Below are positions 8,567 to 17,387 of a DNA stretch of 64,000 nt, piece by piece. The stretch's first letter is position 1. Every line of letters begins with the position of its first letter. The notes under the pieces are model-generated. The model was not told the origin of the DNA, ran no database searches, and saw only the letters and a program-made list of their open reading frames with translations. The position numbers and the translations under genes were made by a program. The stretch is from Rhodococcus sp. IEGM 1409 (GTDB lineage Bacteria; Actinomycetota; Actinomycetes; Mycobacteriales; Mycobacteriaceae): positions 248,001-312,000 of the forward strand of contig NZ_JASHKN010000006.1 in the NCBI RefSeq assembly GCF_030056735.1. Direction: 5' to 3'.

Positions 8567-9958
8567 TTACTTGGCGTACAGGTGCGCGCCGGGAATTGCG
8601 TTCGGATCGTCCCGAACTTCCTTCGGGTTGGTCTCTTTCAGCACCCAGGCACTGAAGAAGGTCACCAAGCCCATGAGTGCTACGAACGCGGCAACCCACG
8701 TCGTGGTTCCGGTCTTCGCGACAAGTGCTGTCATGATGAACGGAGTGCCGCCGCTGACCGTGATCGCAGCCAATTGGTAGGCCAGCGATGCGGCCGAGTA
8801 ACGCACGTTGGGCGCGAACAGCTCACCCATGTAGGCCGCGATCGGCCCGTAGGTCATCGACTGGAACACGCTGCCGACCGTGACTGCGATGAAGAACAGC
8901 GGCAGGGACTTGGTGTTGATCAACCAGAAGTACGGGAACGCCCACACCACGATCGCCGCAGCGCCGATCAAGATCATCGGACGACGACCGATCTTGTCGG
9001 ACATCTTCCCGGACCACAGCACCACTCCGACGGTCAGCAACGCACTCAGGAGCGAGATGATGAGCAGTGAGTTCCGCTTCAACCCCAGTTCGGTTGTGCC
9101 GTAGCTGAGCACGCCTGCGATGCTGATGTAGAACAGCGCATTGGTGGCAGCGAGCAGTCCGCAGCCGAGCAGAATCTTGCGCCAGTGATCCTTGAGTGCC
9201 TGGGCCAACGGAGCCTGAACGACGACGTCCTTTTGATTCTTCTTTGCGTCTTCCTGCAGCTCGAGGAACTCCGGCGTGTCCTCGACCTTCGTCTGGATGT
9301 ACAGAACAACGGGGAAGAGCAACGCGCTGGCGAAGAACGGAACCCGCCAACCCCAACTCAGGAACGCGTCGTTGGAAATGGTCGCGGTCGCGACGAGAAA
9401 GACCAGGTTGCCCAGGACAACACCGAACGAGACACCCATCTGACCGAAAGTGCCTGAGAAACCACGCTTCTTGGGACTCGCGGATTCGGTGAGAAGAAGG
9501 ACGATTCCACCCCACTGTCCACCGCAGGCAAGACCTTGAATGAATCGCAGCGTCACAAGAAGGATCGGAGCGACGACGCCGATCGCCGACGCACTCGGAA
9601 TCGCGCCGATCAGGAAGGTTGCGACAGCCATCAGCAGCAGGCAGGTGACCACCGCGGGCTTGCGTCCGTACTTGTCACCGTAATGCCCCGCGACCAACCC
9701 ACCGATGGGACGAGCTACGAACCCGGCCCAGAACGTACTGAACGAGAGCAGTGTGCCCATCAGTGCCGAGGAATCGGGGAAGAACACATGCGGAAAGACC
9801 AGTGCTGCAGCCGTTCCGTACAAGAAGAAGTCGTACCATTCGATGGAACTGCCGAGCAGTCCCGCGCCCAGAAGTTTGCGGTGTGCTCGCTTCTTCTTTC
9901 GGTCCTGATCGGACAGGCCCCCTGCCTGCGTGCTCGAATCCACTGCCGATCTCGTCAT
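8567..9958 (-). CDS. MFS transporter, metabolite:H+ symporter (MHS) family
   Basis: A 463-residue 12-helix permease. The MHS family start SSIEWYDFFLYGTAAAL, the loop motif GHYGDKYGRKP after helix 2 and the conserved RFIQGLACGGQWGG in helix 4 are visible. MHS members such as KgtP, ShiA and ProP import organic acids or zwitterions, so it may import the acid that the FadD-type ligase activates. The second-half loop KMSDKIGRRP is also intact. It stands alone, preceded by palindrome D 74 bases upstream of its start, which links it to the same regulon, and followed by the 8514 hairpin. Confidence 0.9.
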   Translation of the reverse strand: MTRSAVDSSTQAGGLSDQDRKKKRAHRKLLGAGLLGSSIEWYDFFLYGTAAALVFPHVFFPDSSALMGTLLSFSTFWAGFVARPIGGLVAGHYGDKYGRKPAVVTCLLLMAVATFLIGAIPSASAIGVVAPILLVTLRFIQGLACGGQWGGIVLLLTESASPKKRGFSGTFGQMGVSFGVVLGNLVFLVATATISNDAFLSWGWRVPFFASALLFPVVLYIQTKVEDTPEFLELQEDAKKNQKDVVVQAPLAQALKDHWRKILLGCGLLAATNALFYISIAGVLSYGTTELGLKRNSLLIISLLSALLTVGVVLWSGKMSDKIGRRPMILIGAAAIVVWAFPYFWLINTKSLPLFFIAVTVGSVFQSMTYGPIAAYMGELFAPNVRYSAASLAYQLAAITVSGGTPFIMTALVAKTGTTTWVAAFVALMGLVTFFSAWVLKETNPKEVRDDPNAIPGAHLYAK

Positions 9959-10031
9959 GGGTTACTCCTCGATGGGTCGGACACTCGTCGCGCCGGGAGT
10001 TGAGAAGTCGAATCGGAGCCAGAAGTAGAAA

Positions 10032-10047
10032 CTGACACCAACTTCAA
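10032..10047. promoter_or_regulatory. Palindromic operator, copy D (CTGACACCAACTTCAA)
   Basis: Matches copy B at 11 of 16 bases and copy E at 13 of 16; it shares the GAAAC left flank and CAACT right flank with copies A and E. It lies 74 bases upstream of the MFS transporter start. The 250-base gap 9959-10209 holds otherwise only probable promoter sequence and a weak GCCGGC repeat after qsdC. Confidence 0.55.
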
Positions 10048-10209
10048 CTCTATGGCGTTGCGATCAGTCTGCGACACAAAAAGAGTGATGTCAATCACTG
10101 AAATGCTTTGCCGCATAGGGGACTTAAACCCCTATCGATTCCCGGCAGACACCACGACGAATGGCCGGCTCACCTTGTCGGCGGCCGGCAATTCGTTTGT
10201 CAGGTAGAT

Positions 10210-11865
10210 CTAGTTCGGAACCCGCAGCTCGCGACGAAGAATCTTGCCGCTCACCGTTTTCGGTAGGTCATTCATGATCTCGACGATGCGCGGATACTTG
10301 TATGCCGCAAGCCTTTCCTTGCAGAATTCGACCAGATCCTCGGTGGTCGCCTCGGACCCGTCTTTGAAGGATACGAAGGCCTTCACAGTTTCGCCGCGAT
10401 ACGGATCCATGACACCGACGACGGCAGCTTCCCGCACCGCAGGGTGTTCGTAGAGAACGTCTTCCACTTCGCGCGGCCACACTTTGAAGCCCGAGGCATT
10501 GATCTGATCCTTCATCCGGTCGACGATGTAGAACCAGCCGTCGCCGTCCATGAATCCGATGTCACCGGTGTGAAAACGCCCGCCCGGCATGGCATATGCG
10601 GTTTCCTCCGGCTTGTTCCAGTAACCGAGCGCGACCTGTGGACCGGAGACCACGATCTCGCCGTACTCCCCGATCTGTACCGGCTTGTCGTTCTCGTCCA
10701 CTACCTCCGCGTACGTATTCGATACCGGCACTCCGACGGCGACCGCTCCCGACGCCGGATCCACCGGTGCTTCACGAGAGTTCGGTACAACGATTGCCGG
10801 GCTGTTCGTCTCGGTCAGCCCGTAGCCGTTATGAATGTAGTGACCGAACTTCGACCGGAACGCTTCCAACGCCGCGTGCGGAATCGGCGCGCCACCCGAA
10901 TACACCGACTCGAGACTGCTCAGCGATTCCTTCGAGACTGCGGCGCTGTCCGTCCACGCGATGAACACGGTGATCGCACCGATGATCGCGGTTGCCCGAT
11001 GTTCCGAAATCGATTCCGCTGCAACGATGGGATGGAATCGGCATGTCAGAATCGTGGACGCACCGGCCAGGAGTGGGGCCGCGACGTGCCCGATCAATCC
11101 GGTGATATGGAACAGTGGCGCCACCGCGAACATCGCGCCACCGGGTCGCAGCTCCAACCAGTCCCGATAGATCTGCGCCGCGAACACGACATTCGCGTGC
11201 GTGTTCATCGAACCTTTCGGCGGGCCGGTCGTTCCCGACGTATAGGGAAGGTAGGCAAGGTCTTCCGGTCCAAGCTCGACCGGCCCGGGCTTCTGTCCTC
11301 GATGCGCCTCGATCAATTCCAGCAGGTCCGGAAATCCATCGTGGCGAATCCTGGACGCCGAACCGAAGATCCGTTCGTCGTCGCGCGACTGAAAATCCAG
11401 TTCCGACGTGGTGATGACCCGTCGTACTTCGGTGCCCTCAGACGCGGTCACAACCGTCTCGGCCGAAGACTCCAGACAGATGACCGCTACCGCGCCGCTG
11501 TCGGCGAGAACAGTGGACAGTTCACGGTCCCGGTACATCGGATTGACCGGAACGACGACGGCGCCGAGTTTCCACACCGCGACCGTCGCGATCACGAACT
11601 GCGGAACATTCTGCAGGACAAAGGAAACTCTGTCTGCAAACCCGATTCCGTCCTCGGCGAGGGCTACGGCAAGCGCGTCCGACATCTCGTCGAGTTCGGC
11701 AAAGCTGACGGTTCCGTCGAAGTACCGGATGATCGGGGCATTGCGATCGCGCTCCAGCGATGCCCGGAACATCTCGAGGGCGTTGACGTGCTCGATGTCT
11801 ACGTTCGGCGTTGTGTCCGCGTCGTAATTGGCGAGCCAGGGCTTGCTCTCGTACACGTTGGTCAT
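10210..11865 (-). CDS. qsdC: Fatty acyl-CoA ligase of the qsd operon
   Basis: A 551-residue AMP-forming acyl-CoA synthetase. The P-loop YTSGTTGPPKGS, adenine motif NGYGLTETN, GRFHTGDIG and C-terminal LPKTVSGKILRREL are all present. It begins 3 bases after the stop of the lactonase gene qsdA, so the two are co-transcribed. In R. erythropolis the described qsd operon pairs a lactonase (QsdA) with a CoA ligase (QsdC); the acid released from a gamma-lactone or acyl-homoserine lactone would be activated here for beta-oxidation. The symbol is assigned by operon structure and family, not by direct alignment. Confidence 0.88.
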   Translation of the reverse strand: MTNVYESKPWLANYDADTTPNVDIEHVNALEMFRASLERDRNAPIIRYFDGTVSFAELDEMSDALAVALAEDGIGFADRVSFVLQNVPQFVIATVAVWKLGAVVVPVNPMYRDRELSTVLADSGAVAVICLESSAETVVTASEGTEVRRVITTSELDFQSRDDERIFGSASRIRHDGFPDLLELIEAHRGQKPGPVELGPEDLAYLPYTSGTTGPPKGSMNTHANVVFAAQIYRDWLELRPGGAMFAVAPLFHITGLIGHVAAPLLAGASTILTCRFHPIVAAESISEHRATAIIGAITVFIAWTDSAAVSKESLSSLESVYSGGAPIPHAALEAFRSKFGHYIHNGYGLTETNSPAIVVPNSREAPVDPASGAVAVGVPVSNTYAEVVDENDKPVQIGEYGEIVVSGPQVALGYWNKPEETAYAMPGGRFHTGDIGFMDGDGWFYIVDRMKDQINASGFKVWPREVEDVLYEHPAVREAAVVGVMDPYRGETVKAFVSFKDGSEATTEDLVEFCKERLAAYKYPRIVEIMNDLPKTVSGKILRRELRVPN

Positions 11866-11868
11866 AAG

Positions 11869-12840
11869 TCAGCTCTCGAAGTACCGACGTGGGTTGTCGA
11901 CCAGCATCGCCTTGACCTGGTCTTCGGTGACACCACGTTCGAGCAGCGCCGGAATGACGTCATCACTGATGTGGGTGTAGTTCCAGTTCGGGAGTGCCAC
12001 TTCTCTTGCAGCGCTGGGGAAGTAGTCGATGAAACACGACGCATCGTGTGCCAGCACCATCTTCTCCGCGTAGCCGCGACGGGCCATCTCCACCACGGTG
12101 TTGACACGGTCCTCGAACGACAGGAACGGCTCGAGTCCGAAACGGTCCATCCCGAGTAGCGAACCGGCATCGGCAAGCGCACACAGATAGTCGAGATCGG
12201 TGGTGTCGCCGGAGTGCCCGATGACCACCTTGGTCAGATCCGCGCCCTCTTCGGCCAGAACCTTTTGCGCAACGAGGCCCGATTCCGTATGTGGATTGGT
12301 GTGCACCGTGATCGGCACTCCCGTTTCCACCTGCGACTGTCCGACCGCGCGCATGACCCGCTCGACGCCGGGGGTTAGACCCGGTTCCTCGATGGCGCAC
12401 TTCAGGAAGGAGGCTCGGACACCGGTTCCAGCGATTCCTTCCCTGATGTCCTTGACGAACAGTTCGACCATCGGCTCGGGACCGTCGAACAGCAATCCCG
12501 GTCCTGTGTAATGGAATTGGAAGGGAATGTCGTTGTAGGTGTAGATGCCGGTGGCAACGATGATATTGAGATCGACCTGCTCGTTGATACGGGCGATTCG
12601 CGGAATGTACCGGCCGAGGCCGATCACCGTGGGATCAACGATCGTGCTGATTCCGCGGGATTTCACCTCGGTCAGCTTCGCTACTGCGTCCGCTACCCGC
12701 ACCTCCTCATCCCAGGGTTCGGGGTAGTCGGGGTAGTTCTGGCGCAACTCCTCACCCAGAACGAAGACATGCTCGTGCATCAACACCTTTCCCAGATCGG
12801 CTGTGTCCACCGGCCCACGAACGGTTTGTACTAAACTCAT
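11869..12840 (-). CDS. qsdA: N-acyl-homoserine lactonase of the phosphotriesterase family
   Basis: A 323-residue amidohydrolase-fold metalloenzyme. All binuclear metal ligands can be placed: H22 and H24 in LMHEHVF, the carboxylated lysine K147 in SFLKCA, H180 in ITVHTNPH, H209 in VIGHSGD and D266 in LAHDASC. Length and PTE-lactonase features match QsdA of R. erythropolis, which opens the lactone ring of acyl-homoserine lactones and gamma-lactones (established for that protein). It is divergent from qsdR and followed at once by qsdC. A TGAGACA/TGTCTCA inverted repeat lies 37-61 bases upstream of the start and is the candidate operator. Confidence 0.93.
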   Translation of the reverse strand: MSLVQTVRGPVDTADLGKVLMHEHVFVLGEELRQNYPDYPEPWDEEVRVADAVAKLTEVKSRGISTIVDPTVIGLGRYIPRIARINEQVDLNIIVATGIYTYNDIPFQFHYTGPGLLFDGPEPMVELFVKDIREGIAGTGVRASFLKCAIEEPGLTPGVERVMRAVGQSQVETGVPITVHTNPHTESGLVAQKVLAEEGADLTKVVIGHSGDTTDLDYLCALADAGSLLGMDRFGLEPFLSFEDRVNTVVEMARRGYAEKMVLAHDASCFIDYFPSAAREVALPNWNYTHISDDVIPALLERGVTEDQVKAMLVDNPRRYFES

Positions 12841-12876
12841 CGATCGAACCCCTGACTGTGATCGCCATCACTAACA

Positions 12877-12901
12877 TGAGACAATGAGCTAGTGTGTCTC
12901 A
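12877..12901. promoter_or_regulatory. Inverted repeat in the qsdA-qsdR intergenic region (candidate QsdR operator)
   Basis: TGAGACA (12877-12883) and TGTCTCA (12895-12901) form perfect 7-base arms around 11 bases. It is centred between the divergent qsdA and qsdR starts, as expected for a TetR-type repressor acting on both. Confidence 0.55.
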
Positions 12902-12997
12902 CGTGGCGAGGTTCGTCAATAGGCTCGATCCCCCGAGGCTCACCGTTTTTCAAAGGCCGAAATTGTGCAGTACCGGACAACCGGAGAGAATGTCCCG

Positions 12998-13558
12998 ATG
13001 CCTACCGACCTCGAACGCCGACGCGCGATCGACACCGCCGCGAGCATGTACCTCGCGGAGGAACCACTCGACATGTCACTGCTCGCCGACCGTCTCGGGG
13101 TAGGCCGCGCGACGCTCTACCGCTGGGTCGGCAACCGCGACGAACTGCTCGGAACAGTGCTGGCCGAGGCCACCGAACGGACATACCGCAAAGCGATGTC
13201 ACAGGCGTCGGGGAAAGGTCCGGAGTACATCCTCGACGTTTTCGGCCGCGTCATGCGCTCGGTGGAATCATCGACCGAGCTGCGCGCGCTGACCAAACGT
13301 GAACCCATGGTGTTCATCAAGCTCGCGATGATGCCCGGTTCGATCGAGTCGATCTCCGCCTCCATCACCGCCGAGATACTGCAGTCCCAGGTCGACGCGG
13401 GCCAGTTGACCATCACACTTTCGCCACAAGTGCTGGGCGAAGCCCTCGTTCGTATCTGCGACGTACACCTCTACGCGCCCCTACTCGGACGAGAAAAGGC
13501 CGAGATCGAGACGGCCCTCGACCTGATCGCACTACTTCTCGGCGTCACCCGCAACTGA
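12998..13558 (+). CDS. qsdR: TetR family repressor of the qsd operon
   Basis: A 186-residue TetR-like protein. The HTH is LDMSLLADRLGVGRATLYRWVGNRDELLG; the C-terminal part is helical with a QsdR-type ligand domain (MFS-like hydrophobic stretches VFIKLAMMPGS). The ATG at 12998 has a GGAGAG site 9 bases upstream and is preferred to an in-frame GTG at 12965. In R. erythropolis QsdR represses qsdA-qsdC and is released by lactones (known for the family member); the divergent arrangement here is the same. A single gene on the plus strand, followed by a GntR regulator with its own palindrome. Confidence 0.9.
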   Translation: MPTDLERRRAIDTAASMYLAEEPLDMSLLADRLGVGRATLYRWVGNRDELLGTVLAEATERTYRKAMSQASGKGPEYILDVFGRVMRSVESSTELRALTKREPMVFIKLAMMPGSIESISASITAEILQSQVDAGQLTITLSPQVLGEALVRICDVHLYAPLLGREKAEIETALDLIALLLGVTRN

Positions 13559-13607
13559 CGGGACCGACTGAGGAACGCTGCTGCGACACACTCGCCAACC
13601 CGAGTCC

Positions 13608-13619
13608 TCAGACGTCTGA
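13608..13619. promoter_or_regulatory. Palindrome TCAGACGTCTGA before the GntR gene
   Basis: A perfect 12-base palindrome 41 bases upstream of the GTG at 13660, where a GntR/FadR-type regulator could bind to control itself and the following ABC ATPase gene. The only support is position and symmetry. Confidence 0.4.
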
Positions 13620-13659
13620 TGAGTTGCTACCCTGTCGGTACACCCACGAGAGGCAAGCC

Positions 13660-14364
13660 GTGTCCGACGACCACACAGGATTCACACTTCGCAGTGGTCC
13701 CCTGGTACCGCAACTCGAACAGTTGCTGCGCGGGCGAATCATGCAAGCGACGTGGGCGCCGTCCGAGCGCATCCCCAGCGAGGCGGCCCTTGCCGTCGAA
13801 CTCGGCGTCGGACGCTCCTCGATTCGCGAGGCCATCCGTCTCCTTGCTCGCGACGGACTTCTCGAGGTTCGGCACGGCGTCGGAACCTTCGTGGCTGCCG
13901 CATCCGAACTCGAGCATGTCGACGAATTCACCAAGCTTCTTCGACGCTCACGCATCCTGGAGGTCTTCGAAGTGCGTCGCGCACTCGAAATCGAGGCCGC
14001 CAGGCTGGCCGCGGAGCGGGTACAACCCGAAGACCTCGACGGCCTGAGGCGACGACTGACCATGCGACACAGCCATTTCGAAGGTGATGTCGAGAAGTTC
14101 GTGGACGTCGACCTCGACTTTCACACGGAAGTTGTTCGCCTCTCCGGTAACGCGGTTCTGCTCTCGCTGTTCACGTCGGTGCGTCCGCTCCTTCGTGAGT
14201 CCCTCGTCGAGATGATGGCCCACGAGGCCGGCGTCCCCGACACCTCGCATGCCCATGATCAGTTGGTCGAAGCACTTCAAGATGCCGACCCCGAAGCCGC
14301 GGTAGCGGCAACACGAGCGAACATCGACACCGTCCTACGACGCCTGCGTGTGCTCGACGCCTAA
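13660..14364 (+). CDS. GntR family regulator, FadR/FCD subgroup
   Basis: A 234-residue regulator. The winged helix spans LVPQLEQLLRGRIMQATWAP to RHGVGTFV with the HTH PSEAALAVELGVGRSSIREAIRLLARDG; the C-terminal FCD ligand domain has the metal-binding pattern with D-FHTEVVRLSGN and H-QLVEAL. Start: GTG at 13660 with GAGAGG 6 bases upstream, rather than the TTG at 13624. The next gene, an ABC ATPase, begins 15 bases after its stop, so they form an operon. Its effector would be a small carboxylic acid if it follows the FCD family norm. Confidence 0.88.
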   Translation: MSDDHTGFTLRSGPLVPQLEQLLRGRIMQATWAPSERIPSEAALAVELGVGRSSIREAIRLLARDGLLEVRHGVGTFVAAASELEHVDEFTKLLRRSRILEVFEVRRALEIEAARLAAERVQPEDLDGLRRRLTMRHSHFEGDVEKFVDVDLDFHTEVVRLSGNAVLLSLFTSVRPLLRESLVEMMAHEAGVPDTSHAHDQLVEALQDADPEAAVAATRANIDTVLRRLRVLDA

Positions 14365-14379
14365 GAGAGGTTGGTTCTC

Positions 14380-15186
14380 GTGCAACACCCCACCGGCACA
14401 GTTCTGTCGACCGAACACGTGGATCTCGTCCGCGACGGCCGATACTTGTTGAAAGACATCAACATTTCGATCGAACCCGGACAACACTGGGTCCTCCTCG
14501 GCGCGAACGGCGCGGGCAAGAGCACGCTTTTGAGCCTGCTCGGAGCAACCGCCCACCCGACTCGCGGTTCCGTTTACGTCCTCGGCCACAAGTTGGGCCG
14601 CGTCGACATGCGCGAATTGCGAATGGACATCGGGCACGTGAACCCTCGTCACACGATCGGGGTTCCGATCACGGTCCGCAACGTCGTGATCACCGGTCTC
14701 ACCAACACCACCGAGGTGATGCCGCGGTGGTCACCGACTCCGGAACAAGAAGCTCATGCCGACGCGCTGATCGATCTCCTCGGCATGCGCCCGCGTTCGG
14801 ACGCACTGTGGCCCAACCTGTCCCAAGGTGAACGGGGACGAGCCCTGATCGCCCGAGCACTCATGGTCGAACCACGCCTGCTTCTGCTCGACGAGCCGGC
14901 GACCGGGCTGGATCTGGCTGCACGCGAACAACTCTTGACGGCACTGGACGACCTCCGCAATCAGAACCCCTCACTTGCCAGCATCCTCGTGACGCATCAC
15001 ATCGAAGAGATTCCGAGCACCACGACGCACGCTCTCCTGATCAAGGACGGCGTCGTGACCGCCGGCGGCCTCGCCGAGAATGTGATCACCACCCAGAACA
15101 TCAGCGAGTGCTTCTCGCATCCCATCGAGATCGAGCGTCGCGGTGGTCGGTGGAATGCGCAGTCCCGGCCACGCGAAAGAGTCTGA
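14380..15186 (+). CDS. ABC transporter ATP-binding protein (orphan ATPase)
   Basis: A 268-residue single ABC domain. Walker A is GANGAGKST, signature LSQGERGRALIARAL, Walker B LLLLDEPATGLD, and the switch histidine is in VTHHIEEI. The segment HVNPRHTIGVPITVRNVVITG between Walker A and signature resembles soluble ModF-like or iron-related ATPases. The GTG at 14380 has GAGAGG 9 bases upstream; a TTG at 14371 abuts that site and is unlikely. No permease or binding protein is adjacent: upstream is the GntR gene, downstream the convergent soxR. It may work with distant partners or as a non-transport ATPase. Confidence 0.85.
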   Translation: MQHPTGTVLSTEHVDLVRDGRYLLKDINISIEPGQHWVLLGANGAGKSTLLSLLGATAHPTRGSVYVLGHKLGRVDMRELRMDIGHVNPRHTIGVPITVRNVVITGLTNTTEVMPRWSPTPEQEAHADALIDLLGMRPRSDALWPNLSQGERGRALIARALMVEPRLLLLDEPATGLDLAAREQLLTALDDLRNQNPSLASILVTHHIEEIPSTTTHALLIKDGVVTAGGLAENVITTQNISECFSHPIEIERRGGRWNAQSRPRERV

Positions 15187-15198
15187 CCGACAGGAGTT

Positions 15199-15639
15199 TC
15201 AGAGACGTCTGGCGCCGGGCCCCTCCCGGCCCAGTTCGTCTCCGGGGTTGAGCAGGTTGCATGTCTTGAGTGACAGACACCCGCAGCCGATGCAACCTGT
15301 CAGTTCGTCTTGCATCCGGTTGATGGCCTGCTTGCGATCCTCGAGCCGTTGATTCCACTCCGTCGAGATCTTGCGCCAGTCCTTCTTCGTCGGAGTTCGC
15401 CCCTGCGGCAACGACCCGAATACTTCGGCAACTTCGGCAAGCGGTATCCCGAATCTGACTGCCAGCTGGATCAATGACACCCGCCGGATCGAGTGACGCG
15501 GGAACTTCCTCATGTTTCCCGCCGTCCGCTCCGCAGGAACCAGACCGAGTGTTTCGTAGTAGCGCACCGCCGACACGGCGACGCCGGTTCGTGCCGATAC
15601 CTCACCGATCGAGAGAAGTTCGTCACTCTTGCGGATCAT
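15199..15639 (-). CDS. soxR: Redox-sensing MerR-family activator SoxR
   Basis: A 146-residue SoxR. N-terminal MerR helix-turn-helix LLSIGEVSARTGVAVSAVRYYETLGL, a dimerisation helix, and the [2Fe-2S] ligands C116, C119, C121 and C127 in the exact C-x2-C-x-C-x5-C spacing of SoxR. The start at 15639 has GGGAGG 4 bases upstream. In actinobacteria SoxR senses redox-active compounds and switches on small sets of efflux or oxidoreductase genes (family knowledge); here the divergent MFS gene (15703) is the obvious target. Confidence 0.95.
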   Translation of the reverse strand: MIRKSDELLSIGEVSARTGVAVSAVRYYETLGLVPAERTAGNMRKFPRHSIRRVSLIQLAVRFGIPLAEVAEVFGSLPQGRTPTKKDWRKISTEWNQRLEDRKQAINRMQDELTGCIGCGCLSLKTCNLLNPGDELGREGPGARRL

Positions 15640-15702
15640 TTTGCCTCCCAATGGCTGCACGACATTGACCTGAAGCGCACTTGAGATTCTACCTTCGACA
15701 AC

Positions 15703-17133
15703 ATGCACTCCCCCACCGATGCTCCCGCCGGAACCTGGCGGCAGCTACTGAGCGGTCGATACCTCGGCACCGCTACCGTCCTCGCAGGCGGCGTCGCGCT
15801 GTATGCGACCAACGTCTACCTGACGACCAGCCTGCTTCCGACCGCCATCGACGACATCGGTGGCCAGCAGTACTACGCCTGGACCGCAACGGTCTTCCTC
15901 ATCGCTTCCGTCATCTCCTCGATGCTGGTCACCAACGTCCTCGCAGCCAGGGGACCACGCGGGGCTTACCTGATCGGCCTCGCGATCTTCGCGCTCGGCA
16001 CCGTCGTGTGTGCAGTCAGCCCGACCATGGAACTGCTGTTGGTCGGCCGCACGATCCAGGGGTCGGGAGGTGGCCTGCTGGCCGGTCTCGGTTACGCCGT
16101 CATCAATGCCGCGCTCCCGAGACATCTATGGACGCGCGGAGCTGCGTTGGTTTCGGCGATGTGGGGAGTCGGCACCTTCGCCGGGCCCGCGATCGGCGGT
16201 GTCTTTGCTCAATTCGGTGCCTGGCGATGGGCTTTCGGCGTTCTGGTCATCGCGACGATTGCAGTTGCCGCTCTCGTTCCCGGCGCCCTGCCAGCGCATG
16301 AACCGGGAAGCGCCACCCGTAGTCAGGTGCCGGTCCTCTCACTGGCACTGCTGACCGCGGCAGCATTGTTGGTCAGCGTCGCCGGAATTCTGTCCAACCT
16401 CGCAGTGACCGCCGGGATGGTCCTCGCCGCTGTGCTGCTACTGATCGCTTTTGTCGCCGCAGATCGCCGCTCGGGCCACGGCGTACTGCCACCGTCGACG
16501 TTCAACGCGTCGTCTCTCAAATGGGTGTACCTGACCATCGTCGTCCTCGCTGTCGCGTCGACCGTCGAGACGTTCATTCCACTCTTCGGCCAACGACTTG
16601 CCGGACTGGCACCGCTCGCCGCCGGATTCCTCGGCGCCGCACTCGCTCTGGGCTGGACTCTCGGCGAAATCCCGAGCGCCTCGGCCACTACCCCTCGTAT
16701 CGTGCGACGAATCGTTGTCAGCGGTCCGATCCTCGTCGCGATCGGGTTGGGCATCATGGCAGCATTTCTCACCGAGCGCGCCGGCGCCGGTGCGATGGTC
16801 GCGTGGGTGATCGGACTGCTGGTCGCCGGCGTCGGAATCGGCATCGCCTGGCCTCATCTTGCAGTCGGTGCGATGACCTCGGTCGCCGATCCCGGGGAAG
16901 GGGCGCGGGCCTCGGCTGCCATCAACACCGTGCAGTTGATCGCCAACGCTTTCGGCGCAGCTCTGGCTGGAGTGCTGGTGAACATCGGCGAACCGTCGAC
17001 GCTTCGTTCTGCACAATTGCTTCTCTTCACCTTCGCCGCTGTCGCGATCATCGGCATTGCCGTGGCCGGTCGCGCGCTTCCGCGAACCCTCGACAAAGTC
17101 GACAGACCCGAAATCGTTCACGACGCTCGCTAA
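15703..17133 (+). CDS. MFS drug-efflux-type transporter
   Basis: A 476-residue permease, 12-14 membrane helices by hydrophobicity. The first helix contains GGVALYATNVYLTTSLLPTA, the loop after it the DDIGGQQYYAW type sequence, and motif LLLVGRTIQGSGGG in helix 4 is the DHA2-like pattern. Divergent from soxR with 63 bases between the two starts, so probably a SoxR-activated exporter for redox-active toxins. The ATG at 15703 (MHSPTDAPAG) directly precedes the cytoplasmic N-terminus. No accessory membrane-fusion protein is adjacent, as usual in actinobacteria. Confidence 0.88.
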   Translation: MHSPTDAPAGTWRQLLSGRYLGTATVLAGGVALYATNVYLTTSLLPTAIDDIGGQQYYAWTATVFLIASVISSMLVTNVLAARGPRGAYLIGLAIFALGTVVCAVSPTMELLLVGRTIQGSGGGLLAGLGYAVINAALPRHLWTRGAALVSAMWGVGTFAGPAIGGVFAQFGAWRWAFGVLVIATIAVAALVPGALPAHEPGSATRSQVPVLSLALLTAAALLVSVAGILSNLAVTAGMVLAAVLLLIAFVAADRRSGHGVLPPSTFNASSLKWVYLTIVVLAVASTVETFIPLFGQRLAGLAPLAAGFLGAALALGWTLGEIPSASATTPRIVRRIVVSGPILVAIGLGIMAAFLTERAGAGAMVAWVIGLLVAGVGIGIAWPHLAVGAMTSVADPGEGARASAAINTVQLIANAFGAALAGVLVNIGEPSTLRSAQLLLFTFAAVAIIGIAVAGRALPRTLDKVDRPEIVHDAR

Positions 17134-17165
17134 ACTGTGGAAAACCCACACGGAGGAGTTGGCCA

Positions 17166-17378
17166 GTGACCGAACCGGATCCGGACACAGTGGAAACCGA
17201 CTTCCCGAAAACGGGCGCTCCCGCACAGCGCGCGCTGATCGGCGCGGGTTACACCCACCTCGCGCAGCTGACGTCCGTGTCCGAGAAGGAACTCGGCACC
17301 TTGCACGGGATGGGGCCGAAGGCCCTGAGGATTCTGCGTGAAGCACTCGCCGAACGTGGCCTGAGCTTCGCCGACTGA
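17166..17378 (+). CDS. Small helix-hairpin-helix protein
   Basis: A 70-residue acidic protein starting at GTG 17166 with GGAGG 8 bases upstream. The body FPKTGAPAQRALIGAGYTHL followed by LTSVSEKELGTLHGMGPKAL and RILREALAERGL has the double helix-hairpin-helix look of the RNA polymerase alpha C-terminal domain (compare LHGMGPKAL-x-LREAL). Such stand-alone domains are widespread in actinobacteria and mostly uncharacterised; nonspecific DNA binding is inferred. It lies 32 bases after the MFS stop and convergent with the diguanylate cyclase. Confidence 0.78.
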   Translation: MTEPDPDTVETDFPKTGAPAQRALIGAGYTHLAQLTSVSEKELGTLHGMGPKALRILREALAERGLSFAD

Positions 17379-17387
17379 GCTCTCACA

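Noticed and set aside
10159-10190. Possible terminator after qsdC (GCCGGC repeated)
   Set aside because: Only six self-complementary bases pair; too weak to call.
10444-12159. 571-codon plus-strand frame opposite qsdC/qsdA
   Set aside because: Antisense shadow; both minus-strand genes have full catalytic motifs.
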